Positions 8,552 to 17,038 of a stretch of DNA of 64,000 nt are shown in pieces (position 1 is the first letter of the stretch; every line of letters begins with the position of its first letter). The notes beneath the pieces are model-generated. The model did not search any database, was not told the origin of the DNA, and saw only the letters and a program-made list of their open reading frames with translations. Origin of the DNA: Sphingobacterium sp. HMA12 (lineage in GTDB: Bacteria; Bacteroidota; Bacteroidia; Sphingobacteriales; Sphingobacteriaceae); NCBI RefSeq assembly GCF_002933815.1, contig NZ_BEYR01000003.1, forward strand, positions 372,001 to 436,000, written 5' to 3'. A program made the translations under genes and the position numbers.

Positions 8552-9715
8552 ATGATGTTAATTGAAAACAAAAAAATTGCTATCGTTGGCGGTGGTATGG
8601 GCGGCTTGACCCTAGCCCGACTATTACAGATGCGCGGGACGAACGTACAAGTTTATGAACGCGATATTGACCGTGGGGTACGTGTACAAGGATCTACATT
8701 GGATCTTCATGAAGGAACAGGTCTTGAAGCGATAACAAGAGCCGGACTTATTGACGAATTTTATAAATACCATCGTCCGACAGCAAGCAAACTGCGTATC
8801 GTAGATAAGGAACTTCATATTAAATTTGACGATCATGACCATAGCACCGCAGTTGCCGAAAATCGACCAGAAATTGATCGCGCTCCGCTACGTAATATAT
8901 TGTTGAATTCGCTAGATCCAGACACTGTGGTCTGGGACCGTCATTTTGTTTCAATGGAAAAAAAGGGAGAAGGCTGGAAATTACAATTTAAAAATGGACA
9001 AACGGCCTATGCGGATCTCGTCATTGCCGCTGATGGCGCAAATTCTAAAATACGTCCTTATCTCAATGCACCCAATCCAATTTATTCGGGGATTACATTG
9101 GTCGAGGGAAATATTTATGATGCGCAAAAAAATGCCCCCAAACTATTTGAATTTACAAAAGGAGGAAAGGTGATGGCTTTTGGCGATGGGCAGTTCATTG
9201 GGTATGGAACAAAAGGAGATGGATCTATCATGTTTGTCGCCAGTACAAAAGCGCCTGAAAATGTTTTTAAGGAGCAGTCGAATGATGCTAGCCCTAAACA
9301 ACAGGTTTCCAATTGGCTAAACGTTAATTTTTCAGGCTGGGGTATAGCATGGGAAGAATTTTTTGCTAACGAAAATGTGTATTTTATACCTCGGCCGCAG
9401 TACTATTTTCCGCTTGATCAAAGTTGGACTACCCAGTCTAACCTCACCATGATTGGCGATGCCGCCCACCGTATGCCGCCTTTTGCCGGAGAGGGCGCAA
9501 ATGTTGCCATGCAAGATGCATTTGAACTTGCGGCATGCCTGACGGAAGGCAATTTTGAAAGCTTAAAACTCGCGCTTTCTTATTTTGAAAAACAGATGAT
9601 CCAACGTGGGGCGGAAGCGACACAGGATACATTGGAAAATAGTGACAGAATGCATTCAGCAACCGCCCTGCAACAGATGTTAGACTTTTTTGGTGAAACA
9701 GAGCGTGGAAAATAG
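8552..9715 (+). CDS. FAD-dependent monooxygenase, TetX-like
   Basis: A 387-residue class A flavin monooxygenase. It has the FAD motif GGGMGG at residues 13-18, YERD for the ribose contact, a DG motif in VIAADGANSK near 157, and the second FAD motif GDAAHRMPPFAGEGAN near 300. Motif order, length and segments such as STLDLHEGTG, RAPLRNILLNSL and the GDAAH block closely follow Tet(X) tetracycline-inactivating enzymes, but overall similarity is moderate and the substrate pocket residues differ. It may oxidise a tetracycline-like or other aromatic compound. It probably shares a transcript with the AraC gene 28 bp upstream. It should not be called a resistance gene without testing. Confidence 0.82.
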   Translation: MMLIENKKIAIVGGGMGGLTLARLLQMRGTNVQVYERDIDRGVRVQGSTLDLHEGTGLEAITRAGLIDEFYKYHRPTASKLRIVDKELHIKFDDHDHSTAVAENRPEIDRAPLRNILLNSLDPDTVVWDRHFVSMEKKGEGWKLQFKNGQTAYADLVIAADGANSKIRPYLNAPNPIYSGITLVEGNIYDAQKNAPKLFEFTKGGKVMAFGDGQFIGYGTKGDGSIMFVASTKAPENVFKEQSNDASPKQQVSNWLNVNFSGWGIAWEEFFANENVYFIPRPQYYFPLDQSWTTQSNLTMIGDAAHRMPPFAGEGANVAMQDAFELAACLTEGNFESLKLALSYFEKQMIQRGAEATQDTLENSDRMHSATALQQMLDFFGETERGK

Positions 9716-9778
9716 AAAAAAATTCGTGTTTCGAAAGGATTATTAAGTCTTTTTTTATGAAATTTGTTGATGAGCAGC

Positions 9779-10654
9779 TTATTGATAACGTTTATTGATC
9801 TCTTTCAATACCTTTTTATAATACTTAGTTTTGTCCGATTCATCGATAACGATTATCTCTACATCATTAGCTTTGAGCAATTGCATTTTATCCACAGCGA
9901 TTTGATACCATTTTTTTGTCGTATAATAAAATAACTTATTTTGAATGAAGTTACTTTTTCTATAAAATTTGTTTCGTGCACGATAGGTTAATAGCCACCA
10001 AAGGTCAATTTCTACAAAATCCAGTGAGAGCCCGAAGATATGAATATCTTGCGTAAAGAACAGGTCTATCCATGATTGTAGCTGTAAGTCTTTTTTCTGT
10101 TTCAATCTTTTTATTAAAGAGGCTTTAAACACAGTGTCCGAAGTATAGTTGGTGCCATTGACAACATAATCCCTCATTTTTTGGAGTTGCCCACAGTAGT
10201 GTTCATACCCTAGATTGATGGAACTTGGATTGTCACAATCGCCATGAATATGCCAAAATGTTTTATCTGCTGTTTCATGCCGGCGGAAAACACTGTATGT
10301 TGTTTCTCTGACGAGACTTGTATTAATCTTTGATGTGGACCCTTCTAAGCTGAATTCATAATTTGTTGTAATGATATTGTTGGTTGGAAGAGATCGGATC
10401 AATTGGTGTATTTCATTTTCCTTTATTTGGGAGACGCTATCGGAGATATAAGTCTTAAGTTCCCTTTCATTAAGCTGCTGTATTTTAATTGCATTTAAAA
10501 AAATCTCCTCATATAACATAGGGAAAGGTTTTTGCCCATTTTCCAATGTCGCTAGATGATATTTTGCTTTAATATTGGTCAGCAAATCGCTCCAACTGAT
10601 TCCGGGAGAAATATTATTGATGTCATTCCCAACTAACAGACTGAATTTATCCAT
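9779..10654 (-). CDS. SIR2-like domain protein
   Basis: A 291-residue protein with a SIR2_2-type NAD-binding fold. Diagnostic pieces are the N-terminal LLVGNDINNISPGISWSDL loop, NIITTNYEFSLE near residue 100 (TTNY-x-x-x-E motif), HIHGD near 145, and DIHIFGLSLDFVEIDLWWLL near 215. The TTNY asparagine and IHGD histidine are the expected catalytic positions for NAD hydrolysis. Proteins with this domain often act in anti-phage systems by depleting NAD, but no second component (HerA, APAZ, TIR or Z1) lies beside it. The ATG at 10652-10654 is preferred over an upstream TTG. It is convergent with the TetX-like gene and on the same strand as, but 180 bp from, the phytochrome gene. Confidence 0.7.
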   Translation of the reverse strand: MDKFSLLVGNDINNISPGISWSDLLTNIKAKYHLATLENGQKPFPMLYEEIFLNAIKIQQLNERELKTYISDSVSQIKENEIHQLIRSLPTNNIITTNYEFSLEGSTSKINTSLVRETTYSVFRRHETADKTFWHIHGDCDNPSSINLGYEHYCGQLQKMRDYVVNGTNYTSDTVFKASLIKRLKQKKDLQLQSWIDLFFTQDIHIFGLSLDFVEIDLWWLLTYRARNKFYRKSNFIQNKLFYYTTKKWYQIAVDKMQLLKANDVEIIVIDESDKTKYYKKVLKEINKRYQ

Positions 10655-10834
10655 TTGCAATTAATTCTTATTGAAGATTTTTTGTCCTATTAAATTGTTT
10701 CACGCATGTTTTGATTTATGATAGTCTGAATTCTAACAAGAATCTATCGGCCGGTCTCTAATTTAATAAAAAAGAATGAAGGAAGTCAAGGGGATCATTA
10801 AACTTTCTTTTCGTCAGGGGGCTAACAAGGAATC

Positions 10835-13051
10835 TTATATTTTTGTTTTAATTTCATGGAACTCATCTATTAACGGAAATCGAATTTCGAAAATGGTGCC
10901 CTGATTCAACATGCTGTCTACTGTGATTTTTGCGTTGAGCCTATCAACAATCCTTTTAACAATAGATAATCCAACTCCTGAACCATCAAATTGCAGCGCA
11001 TTGGGTAGACGATGAAATATTTCGAAAATCCGTTCAGTTTCTTCTTCAGACATTCCAATGCCATTATCCCATATTTTATACAAGACATAGTTTTCTTCAA
11101 AAGAGCTGTCAACCCCTATAACTGGTGCTGTTTTATTGCTGCTATACTTAATGGCATTGCTGAGCAGATTTAAAAACAATTGATAGACCAATGTTTTTTC
11201 ACCTTCAATAGGAAGGATGCTTCTTTTGTCAAATTGTAGATTATGGACACTGAATCTAACACAGCAATCATCGATAATATTTTCGATAAACCGCTCTGGA
11301 TATACCGTTTCGTATTCGAACTCATAACTTTTGGTGCGCGCAAAATCGACCGTCTTATCCAACATATTATTCATCAATTGAATGGCTTCCATCATGTTCT
11401 TGCCCGCTTTTCCGAGAAAATCCTGGCTTAGCCCAGGTCTGTCCCGAATCATTTGAGCTGTCATTTGAAGCGCTGCCAAAGGATTTTTTAAGTCGTGACT
11501 CAAGGTATAGCTGAATGTTTCGAGGATATTATTTATTTCGATCAACTTCTCATTGAGTGCCTGAATTTCGGAGATTTTCTTTAAACAAGCTTCCTGAATT
11601 GTATTGCTTAAGCTTTTTAAGAAATTGGTTTCACGTTCCTTCCATTTTGGGGCCGTCCCTTCAACAATCTTTTTCCAAGCATTGAAAGATGTGCGTGGAG
11701 AAGGGAAATTTATACTCTTTGTCGGGTCATAAATAAACTTTTTTTCAGGTTCTCCTGCCCAAGTTTCTTCTACTTTTACTTCTTTTCGGAAGAAGTAAAT
11801 CTTAAAGTCTAATTTGTTTTCTAAATCTATGCCAGCTATGCCTGGAAAAGGAAAAACAGCTTCTTTTTGGTCATTATGCCATTTGAAATCAGATAGCCAA
11901 AATAATTGATCAGAAATTGTCTTACTGAAATAATTTTCTAAACTTAAAAGTATGTCCTTTTTCGGTGTTTGGCCTACGATGTGCCATTTGTCAAGATACT
12001 TAAATGCTATTCCATCAGCTCGAAGAACATGCATTAAGTTGGACGCCAGGGTATTAATTACTTTGTTGAGGTCTTTCTTTGTAAATAGATTCTGTCTGAG
12101 CTCAAATGCGATACTTTTGGTTTGTAGTTTAAAGTTGTTGTCCTCAATATGCTTATTGGCCAAAAAACTATTAACAGCATACTGTACAATGAAAATGGCG
12201 AGATGTCTCTGTGCTAAATCAATGTACTTAGGCAGTCTATTTTGACAGGCGACCAGTCCCCAAAGTTTTCCATTGATAATGATGGAAAAACTGCCGCTTG
12301 CTTTTACTTGTGCATTTCTAAGATATTGCAAGTGTATGGGAGACATTGCCCGTATGGTTGTCATGGAGAGATCCAATTTTCCAGATTCAACACCCCAAAT
12401 CGGTATCGGGTCTGCATCTATGTCCGGCGTGACTCTGGCGAATATTTTTGTGTAGAGCGAGCGAGCCTGTTTGGGGATATCAAACTCAGGATAGCGATAG
12501 CCCAATAATGGTTCAAGATCGCCAACAACATGTTCTGCAATGACCTGGCCATCCCCATTTTCCGAAAATTTATAGATCATCACACGGTCATACCCGGTTA
12601 CCGTAAAAATATTGTCAGCCAGAGCCTTCCATATATCTTCACTATCATTGATATGTTTTGCATAGAAAAAGGTGTTTTTAAACTGATGGGATTGGGAACG
12701 ATGTTGTTCTATCTCGACATATATCTTATTGTCAAATGGATAAATACTTAGATAATATGGTTTTTTTTGTAGGTATATATCAGCTACATAACGATGTTTA
12801 AAACTATCGGTCGGATCATGCAATATTTGGTCAAGATCAATGGCATGCTGGATAGCCAGACTGTTGATAAATTTGTCGAGAGTTTGTCCCAAGAATACAC
12901 TTTGCTGTGGTAATCCAGTTTCTGTCCAGTTTTCGCTCCAGCCTATACAATTATGAGCTGTATCAAATAGGATAAGACAACCAAAATGCTGTATTTGACC
13001 GCAAAGATGGATGGGTTCTTGGTCGCAATTAGAAAAATGATTGTTATCCAT
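10835..13051 (-). CDS. bphP: Bacteriophytochrome histidine kinase
   Basis: A 738-residue red/far-red photoreceptor kinase. In order it has a PAS domain (about 1-110) with C9 in the NCDQEPIHLCG motif, the expected biliverdin-attachment cysteine. The GAF domain (about 125-290) has YDRVMIYKF, the pocket motif FDIPKQARSLY near 194 and RAMSPIHLQYLRN near 233. A PHY domain follows (about 310-490), then HisKA with SHDLKNPLAAL near 520, and HATPase_c with DNGIGMS and GSGVGLSIVKR near 695. It should autophosphorylate in response to light. No response regulator and no heme oxygenase (biliverdin source) are encoded beside it, so it is an orphan here. Confidence 0.93.
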   Translation of the reverse strand: MDNNHFSNCDQEPIHLCGQIQHFGCLILFDTAHNCIGWSENWTETGLPQQSVFLGQTLDKFINSLAIQHAIDLDQILHDPTDSFKHRYVADIYLQKKPYYLSIYPFDNKIYVEIEQHRSQSHQFKNTFFYAKHINDSEDIWKALADNIFTVTGYDRVMIYKFSENGDGQVIAEHVVGDLEPLLGYRYPEFDIPKQARSLYTKIFARVTPDIDADPIPIWGVESGKLDLSMTTIRAMSPIHLQYLRNAQVKASGSFSIIINGKLWGLVACQNRLPKYIDLAQRHLAIFIVQYAVNSFLANKHIEDNNFKLQTKSIAFELRQNLFTKKDLNKVINTLASNLMHVLRADGIAFKYLDKWHIVGQTPKKDILLSLENYFSKTISDQLFWLSDFKWHNDQKEAVFPFPGIAGIDLENKLDFKIYFFRKEVKVEETWAGEPEKKFIYDPTKSINFPSPRTSFNAWKKIVEGTAPKWKERETNFLKSLSNTIQEACLKKISEIQALNEKLIEINNILETFSYTLSHDLKNPLAALQMTAQMIRDRPGLSQDFLGKAGKNMMEAIQLMNNMLDKTVDFARTKSYEFEYETVYPERFIENIIDDCCVRFSVHNLQFDKRSILPIEGEKTLVYQLFLNLLSNAIKYSSNKTAPVIGVDSSFEENYVLYKIWDNGIGMSEEETERIFEIFHRLPNALQFDGSGVGLSIVKRIVDRLNAKITVDSMLNQGTIFEIRFPLIDEFHEIKTKI

Positions 13052-13728
13052 AAAACGCCTTTCGATATATTCCTCTAAAGTACAAAATAAATAATTAAGG
13101 GCATAGCTATTGCTCCTGAGGAAATATTAACGATAGGTCAAGAGTTATTCTTTCGATTTATTTACCCAAAAAAACGATCAAGATGACTAAATATTGGTTT
13201 ACTTAGCTGACTACTTTTTGCTGCTACCACTGTTGAAGCACAAGGGCTCAAACTTGGATCTAACACGGGTAAAACAACAGAACAGCTTCTCGGATGTTAA
13301 AAATCCAAAAAAGGCTAGGCGAACCGATTTCCTAGCCTTCAAGGTATAACTCATCCTATGCTATAACGATCAAATAACAAAAGAGTAACAGAAATGTTTT
13401 TGTCCGGTTAGGGGAGTACTAGTTTTCAGTCTATGGATTTCTTCGTCATGTGGGCCTGGAAGTAAATTTCATTTTTTATTTTTTGTTGGCGGAACCAAAG
13501 CGTTCCCTTACCCTTAGGGTAAAAGAATGGTAGAATCGTGGACGAAAGTAAAGCTTTGGGTAAAAATATATCTTGATTTTCCAGGAATTTTCCTAAATTA
13601 ACACTATTAAGATCTCTTTATAACATAGCGTAGATAGCGAAAGAAAATACGCATTGTATCATTCGCACAGTCTTGGTCTATTGGACGAGAGCTGGTTGCT
13701 ATTGTCTTAAAAATTTATAAAGAGAAAA
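13052..13728. other. 677-bp intergenic region without a recognised gene
   Basis: The region has no convincing ORF on either strand. It contains a minus-strand terminator-like hairpin (13311-13339) and a short inverted repeat TTACCC-TTA-GGGTAA (13508-13522). Because the terminator does not belong to any visible gene, a small RNA or gene remnant on the minus strand between about 13340 and 13700 is possible. Confidence 0.5.
13305..13339 (-). terminator. Orphan intrinsic terminator facing the minus strand
   Basis: AAGGCTAGG (13311-13319) and CCTAGCCTT (13331-13339) form a perfect 9-bp stem with an 11-nt loop. Read on the minus strand the stem is followed directly by a T run, so it looks like an intrinsic terminator for a leftward transcript. 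The phytochrome gene is downstream of it and cannot be its owner. Confidence 0.55.
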
Positions 13729-14385
13729 ATGAAAAAAATAATCAAAGTTGCCCTTATCGGTGGTACCGGAAAATCAGGGCAATACCTTGTAAAACGTTTG
13801 CTTGCAAACGGGATATCCATAAAGTTACTTGTTAGAAATATCGATCATGCTCCTGATAGCCATCCGTTAATCGAAATAGTATTTGGTAATGTACATGATT
13901 CTGCAGCTATTCATCAACTTGTAAAAGGCTGTGAAGCCATTATCAGTACATTAGGCTTAGGAATTCCTCCTAGCGAACCCACTATATTTAGCCAATCAAC
14001 GCGCTACGTTTTGCAGGCAATGCGTAGGTATGGGGTGAAGCGTTACATCCTAATTACAGGTTTAAATGTCGATAGCGTGTCTGATCAAAAAAGTATGCAG
14101 ACTCAACAGGCTACGCTATGGATGAAAATGCATTATCCACTATCCACAGCAGACAAGCAGCTTGAATACGAGTTGTTAATTAAAAGCAGCGTAGATTGGA
14201 CGTTGGTTCGACTGCCCAAGATCGAATTAACAAATGACCACGGACGAGCAATAAAAGTAAGCCTTGCAGATTGTCCCGGTAATGCTATAACCGCTATTGA
14301 TTTAGCGGATTTTCTTATCGGTCAGTTGGAAGACAGAAGTTATATTCGTCAAGCTCCTTTTATTGCCAACATTCAACATTTATAA
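13729..14385 (+). CDS. NAD(P)H-binding atypical SDR / NmrA-like protein
   Basis: A 218-residue Rossmann protein. The N-terminal motif GGTGKSGQYL near residues 11-20 is the dinucleotide-binding loop of atypical SDRs (NAD(P)H-binding, PF13460 type). ALIGGTGKSGQ, LLVRN and IVFGNVHD follow as in NmrA-like proteins, and WTLVRLPKI near 165 is the usual late motif. There is no classical YxxxK. Substrates are unknown; relatives act as redox sensors or reductases. It is flanked by a large gap upstream and a strong terminator downstream, so it is probably transcribed alone. Confidence 0.82.
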   Translation: MKKIIKVALIGGTGKSGQYLVKRLLANGISIKLLVRNIDHAPDSHPLIEIVFGNVHDSAAIHQLVKGCEAIISTLGLGIPPSEPTIFSQSTRYVLQAMRRYGVKRYILITGLNVDSVSDQKSMQTQQATLWMKMHYPLSTADKQLEYELLIKSSVDWTLVRLPKIELTNDHGRAIKVSLADCPGNAITAIDLADFLIGQLEDRSYIRQAPFIANIQHL

Positions 14386-14420
14386 TCATATATCCATCAG
14401 GAATCTATGATCCTATTTTT

Positions 14421-14449
14421 AAGCCACATCAATACGATGTGGCTTTTTT
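14421..14449 (+). terminator. Intrinsic terminator after the NmrA-like gene
   Basis: AAGCCACATC (14421-14430) and GATGTGGCTT (14436-14445) form a perfect 10-bp stem with a 5-nt loop, followed by a T tract. It belongs to a recurring terminator family in this window (see 29882, 43729 and 51150). Confidence 0.88.
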
Positions 14450-14652
14450 GTTTTCATTGATATTCGGTAGTTGTTTCATACCGCTTATATACAGGTAATA
14501 TTTCATTTTTCAGGTGCTGTCAGCGGGTAAATTTGTATTGAAATATTAGCTGAAATATGTATTACCAGCTTTTATTATATAAAACTAAAATCTAGATTTT
14601 AATAAAAACAAGCGCTGAATATCGAAATAAATCAATAATAATTTAAGAAGAC

Positions 14653-15147
14653 ATGGACATTAAAAAAAATCAACTGGTAGGAGTTTCGTATCGCGACACA
14701 CCTAATAAGGGCGGTATTATCAGCCCTATTTTTATCATTATGCATTATGATGGAGCATCCAATGCCACCAGTGCGATTCATTGGATGTTGGATCCCAAGA
14801 GCAGGGTTTCGGCCCATGTGCATATCAGCCGGGACGGTATAGTGACACAATTGGCGCCGTTCAACATCAAATGCTGGCATGCGGGACGGAGTTCATGGAC
14901 TGGTGTGAAAGATCTGAACAATTATAGCATTGGAATCGAGCTGCAAAATAAAGGAACTGAGATTTATACGGAGAAGCAGATTTCCGTGGCAATTGAAGTC
15001 TGTGAAGCAATCGTCGCCCATTATCCGATTCAGGAAATTTTAGGGCACAGTGATATTGCTCCGGGGAGAAAGGAAGATCCGGGGAAACAGTTTCCATGGA
15101 TGAAGTTTAAGTCACTAATAAAAAAGAATTACTATGGAAATACTTGA
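14653..15147 (+). CDS. N-acetylmuramoyl-L-alanine amidase (Amidase_2), endolysin-like
   Basis: A 164-residue zinc amidase that cleaves the bond between MurNAc and the peptide stem in peptidoglycan. The expected zinc ligands of the Amidase_2/AmpD fold are present: H31 in IIMHYDGAS, H132 in GHSDIAPGRK and D142 in the same block. HVHISRDG near 55-62 and WHAGRSSW near 75-82 are also typical. There is no signal peptide, so it would need a membrane partner to reach its substrate, as phage endolysins do. The next gene overlaps its last 14 bases. It is the first gene of a compact, phage-like lysis module. Confidence 0.88.
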   Translation: MDIKKNQLVGVSYRDTPNKGGIISPIFIIMHYDGASNATSAIHWMLDPKSRVSAHVHISRDGIVTQLAPFNIKCWHAGRSSWTGVKDLNNYSIGIELQNKGTEIYTEKQISVAIEVCEAIVAHYPIQEILGHSDIAPGRKEDPGKQFPWMKFKSLIKKNYYGNT

Positions 15148-15511
15148 GATTTTAGAAAAGTTGATTATCCCTATCGTTACGGCTATCGGTGGTTACCTCG
15201 TTGGGCGGCCTAAACAGCAGGCAGAAGTGGAAGCAACAAATGTGGAGAATGCCGGGAAAGTCATCGACAAATGGGAAGGTTACGCAAACCGGCTCGAAAA
15301 AGACATAGAACATTTAAGAGCAATTATCGAAGACCTCAATGAAGGACTCAAGCTCGCCAATGACGATCGCATGGCCTGTTCAAAGACCTTGGCGGAGTTA
15401 CAGGTGAAATATGATGATCTGATGAAGCTTTATAATGAATTGCAGAGTGAATTAAAAAGAGTGAAAAATGAAAAATATATTTGTAATGACCGTAATGCTA
15501 CTACTTGCTAG
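15134..15511 (+). CDS. Membrane-anchored coiled-coil protein, inner-spanin-like
   Basis: A 125-residue protein with one N-terminal transmembrane segment (LIIPIVTAIGGYLVG, about residues 9-24) followed by a long charged coiled coil (about 30-118; repeated patterns such as RLEKDIEHLRAIIEDLNEGL). That architecture and its position between an endolysin-like amidase and an overlapping lipoprotein gene match inner-membrane spanins (Rz type) or, less likely, a holin-like protein. The start codon overlaps the amidase 3' end by 14 bases and its own 3' end is overlapped by the next gene. Function is inferred from architecture and context; the sequence is not diagnostic. Confidence 0.6.
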   Translation: MEILEILEKLIIPIVTAIGGYLVGRPKQQAEVEATNVENAGKVIDKWEGYANRLEKDIEHLRAIIEDLNEGLKLANDDRMACSKTLAELQVKYDDLMKLYNELQSELKRVKNEKYICNDRNATTC

Positions 15512-15941
15512 TAGCTGCGGTCTATTTAAAAAAACAGTAAAGACAAGTGAATCACATATCCTTGAGGCGAGAGGGGAAGTGATGGTATTGTCAAAAATAG
15601 ATTCCAGTAGCAATCATTTGGAAGTTGGGCAGTCCTACGGCCGAATTCTGAAACAATCTGAGGATCTTATGCAGATCGAGGGTGAAGAAATCGAGATCAG
15701 TCCGGATGGAATTGTACGGATAAGTAAAGGAAGGATCAATAAAAAACTGACGCTTCATGCGGATAGCGGAAATGTATTCAGCAAGCGTATTTCGGGGCAG
15801 AGTCAGCAGATCATTGAAAATGTACTGCACAAGGATGAAAAATTAAAGTTAGCGGAAAGAACGACAAGACGAACGGAACGACCAATGGTAACAAGTATGC
15901 TTTTTTTATTACCGGTCTACTTGTTTTGGCAAGCCTTATGA
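15468..15941 (+). CDS. Overlapping lipoprotein, outer-spanin-like; probably frameshifted
   Basis: A 157-residue predicted lipoprotein: MKNIFVMTVMLLLASSCGLF has a signal sequence and lipobox with cysteine at residue 17. It starts inside the previous gene (44-bp overlap in another frame), as outer spanins (Rz1) do. As read, the tail is arginine-rich and ends in a hydrophobic stretch. If the frame shifts by -1 at the A5 run (15838-15842), the tail becomes a Gly/Asn/Lys linker, a transmembrane helix (FFITGLLVLASLMIWW) and RKKIRP, ending at 15973 just before a terminator. This suggests a one-base deletion, a sequencing error or a programmed frameshift. Confidence 0.6.
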   Translation: MKNIFVMTVMLLLASSCGLFKKTVKTSESHILEARGEVMVLSKIDSSSNHLEVGQSYGRILKQSEDLMQIEGEEIEISPDGIVRISKGRINKKLTLHADSGNVFSKRISGQSQQIIENVLHKDEKLKLAERTTRRTERPMVTSMLFLLPVYLFWQAL

Positions 15942-15984
15942 TCTGGTGGCTGCGAAAGAAAATCCGGCCATAAGGTTGAAGATT

Positions 15985-16037
15985 ATTATACCGATCAAAA
16001 AAAGTGTTGAGCTCACTAATTTTATGATCGGTATAAT
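15985..16037. terminator. Bidirectional terminator between convergent genes
   Basis: ATTATACCGATCA (15985-15997) and TGATCGGTATAAT (16025-16037) are a perfect 13-bp inverted repeat with a 27-nt loop. The loop itself contains an AGTG...CACT pairing. It lies between the lysis-module genes and the convergent gene at 16054-16677, so it probably ends both transcripts. Confidence 0.6.
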
Positions 16038-16053
16038 TTCTGGGAAAATCATC

Positions 16054-16677
16054 TTATTTATCATTGAAACGTTTATGAATGAAATAGTAATTTGTCGCCT
16101 GTTTAATATCTTTCTTAAACTCAGTATATAGGTCAAATTGGTTACACGCACAGATAATAGATTTCTGTAAGGTATCACTGTTGATCTTTAAATATGGTCC
16201 AAGTTCCTTGTATATTGTGCTCTTTACTTTAGTCTTTAAGTTGCTCAATTTTTCTGGCTGAAAAATGCGTAAGACGACGGCGATTGCTTTATAACGATGT
16301 TGGATATCTTTGTAATTGATATATTCGCCCATAATCTGTTGCGTGGTTATACCCATAAACTCACAATAACAATCGATGACTTGACTGATTTTGGAAAGAT
16401 CAGGTTCATAAATTTTGTCAATTGATCTCAATATTTCAGGGTGGTTTTCTTTTAAGAAACTCAAAATGAAAGAGTAATATAATGCGTTCATACGTTGGGA
16501 ATTGGTCTTGTCATTGCGTTGTATTTTTGCAGCGGTCAATTTTTGTTGTGGAAACAGAACTGACATAAGCTCCATCTCCTGTTCTTGTTTTGCGATAATG
16601 TTCTGATTTCTGATATGGTCCCGGTTTATTCCGACAGACCCGCCTAGTTGTACATGTGTTGTGATGAAGCGTTCCAT
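16054..16677 (-). CDS. Unknown protein with possible DnaA domain IV-like C terminus
   Basis: A 207-residue soluble protein. The N-terminal 80 residues are charged and helical and not recognised. The C-terminal part (about 110-200) has the sequence pattern of a DnaA domain IV-type helix-turn-helix: a start like CEFMGITTQQIMGEYINYKD, a middle helix RYKAIAVVLRIF and an end near ELGPYLKINSDTLQKSIICA. This resemblance was made by eye and is weak. It is convergent with the lysis genes and divergent from the S24 repressor. A DNA-binding or replication-related role would fit a phage-derived element. Confidence 0.4.
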   Translation of the reverse strand: MERFITTHVQLGGSVGINRDHIRNQNIIAKQEQEMELMSVLFPQQKLTAAKIQRNDKTNSQRMNALYYSFILSFLKENHPEILRSIDKIYEPDLSKISQVIDCYCEFMGITTQQIMGEYINYKDIQHRYKAIAVVLRIFQPEKLSNLKTKVKSTIYKELGPYLKINSDTLQKSIICACNQFDLYTEFKKDIKQATNYYFIHKRFNDK

Positions 16678-17038
16678 ATTTATGTTCTTTTAAAGTATAT
16701 ACTTATTTTTTTTCTCTGTTTTTTGTTATCCGTTATTCAAAGCCATTGATGGGGCATTGCCGTCTAATAAATTTCCCGGATATAATCTGTCGGTGTAAAT
16801 ATATTGTTAAACAAAGTTAAACAAAATTGTTAATCATTCAAGGGTTTTGAAATTAATTTTATAGAATATTTTATGGTTAATAAAAGTTGTTAAACTTATT
16901 TGTTTAATTATAAACTACTGATAATCAATATTTAATTAGTTTTATTTGTTTATTTATTTGTTTAGGTTTAATATCTTGTGTAACTTAGTGTCAGATTGTT
17001 ATGAATTAGTGTAACATTTATTCTTATCCTATAAAAAC
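16678..17038. promoter_or_regulatory. Divergent AT-rich region with repeated GTTAAAC/GTTTAA boxes
   Basis: GTTAAACAAA is repeated in tandem at 16806-16815 and 16816-16825, a third GTTAAAC is at 16889-16895, and GTTTAA occurs at 16902-16907 and 16966-16971. TTAAAC-TTATTT-GTTTAA at 16890-16907 is a perfect 6-bp inverted repeat. These boxes lie between the divergent DnaA-like gene and the S24 repressor, so they are candidate operators for the repressor. No gene is seen here. Confidence 0.5.
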
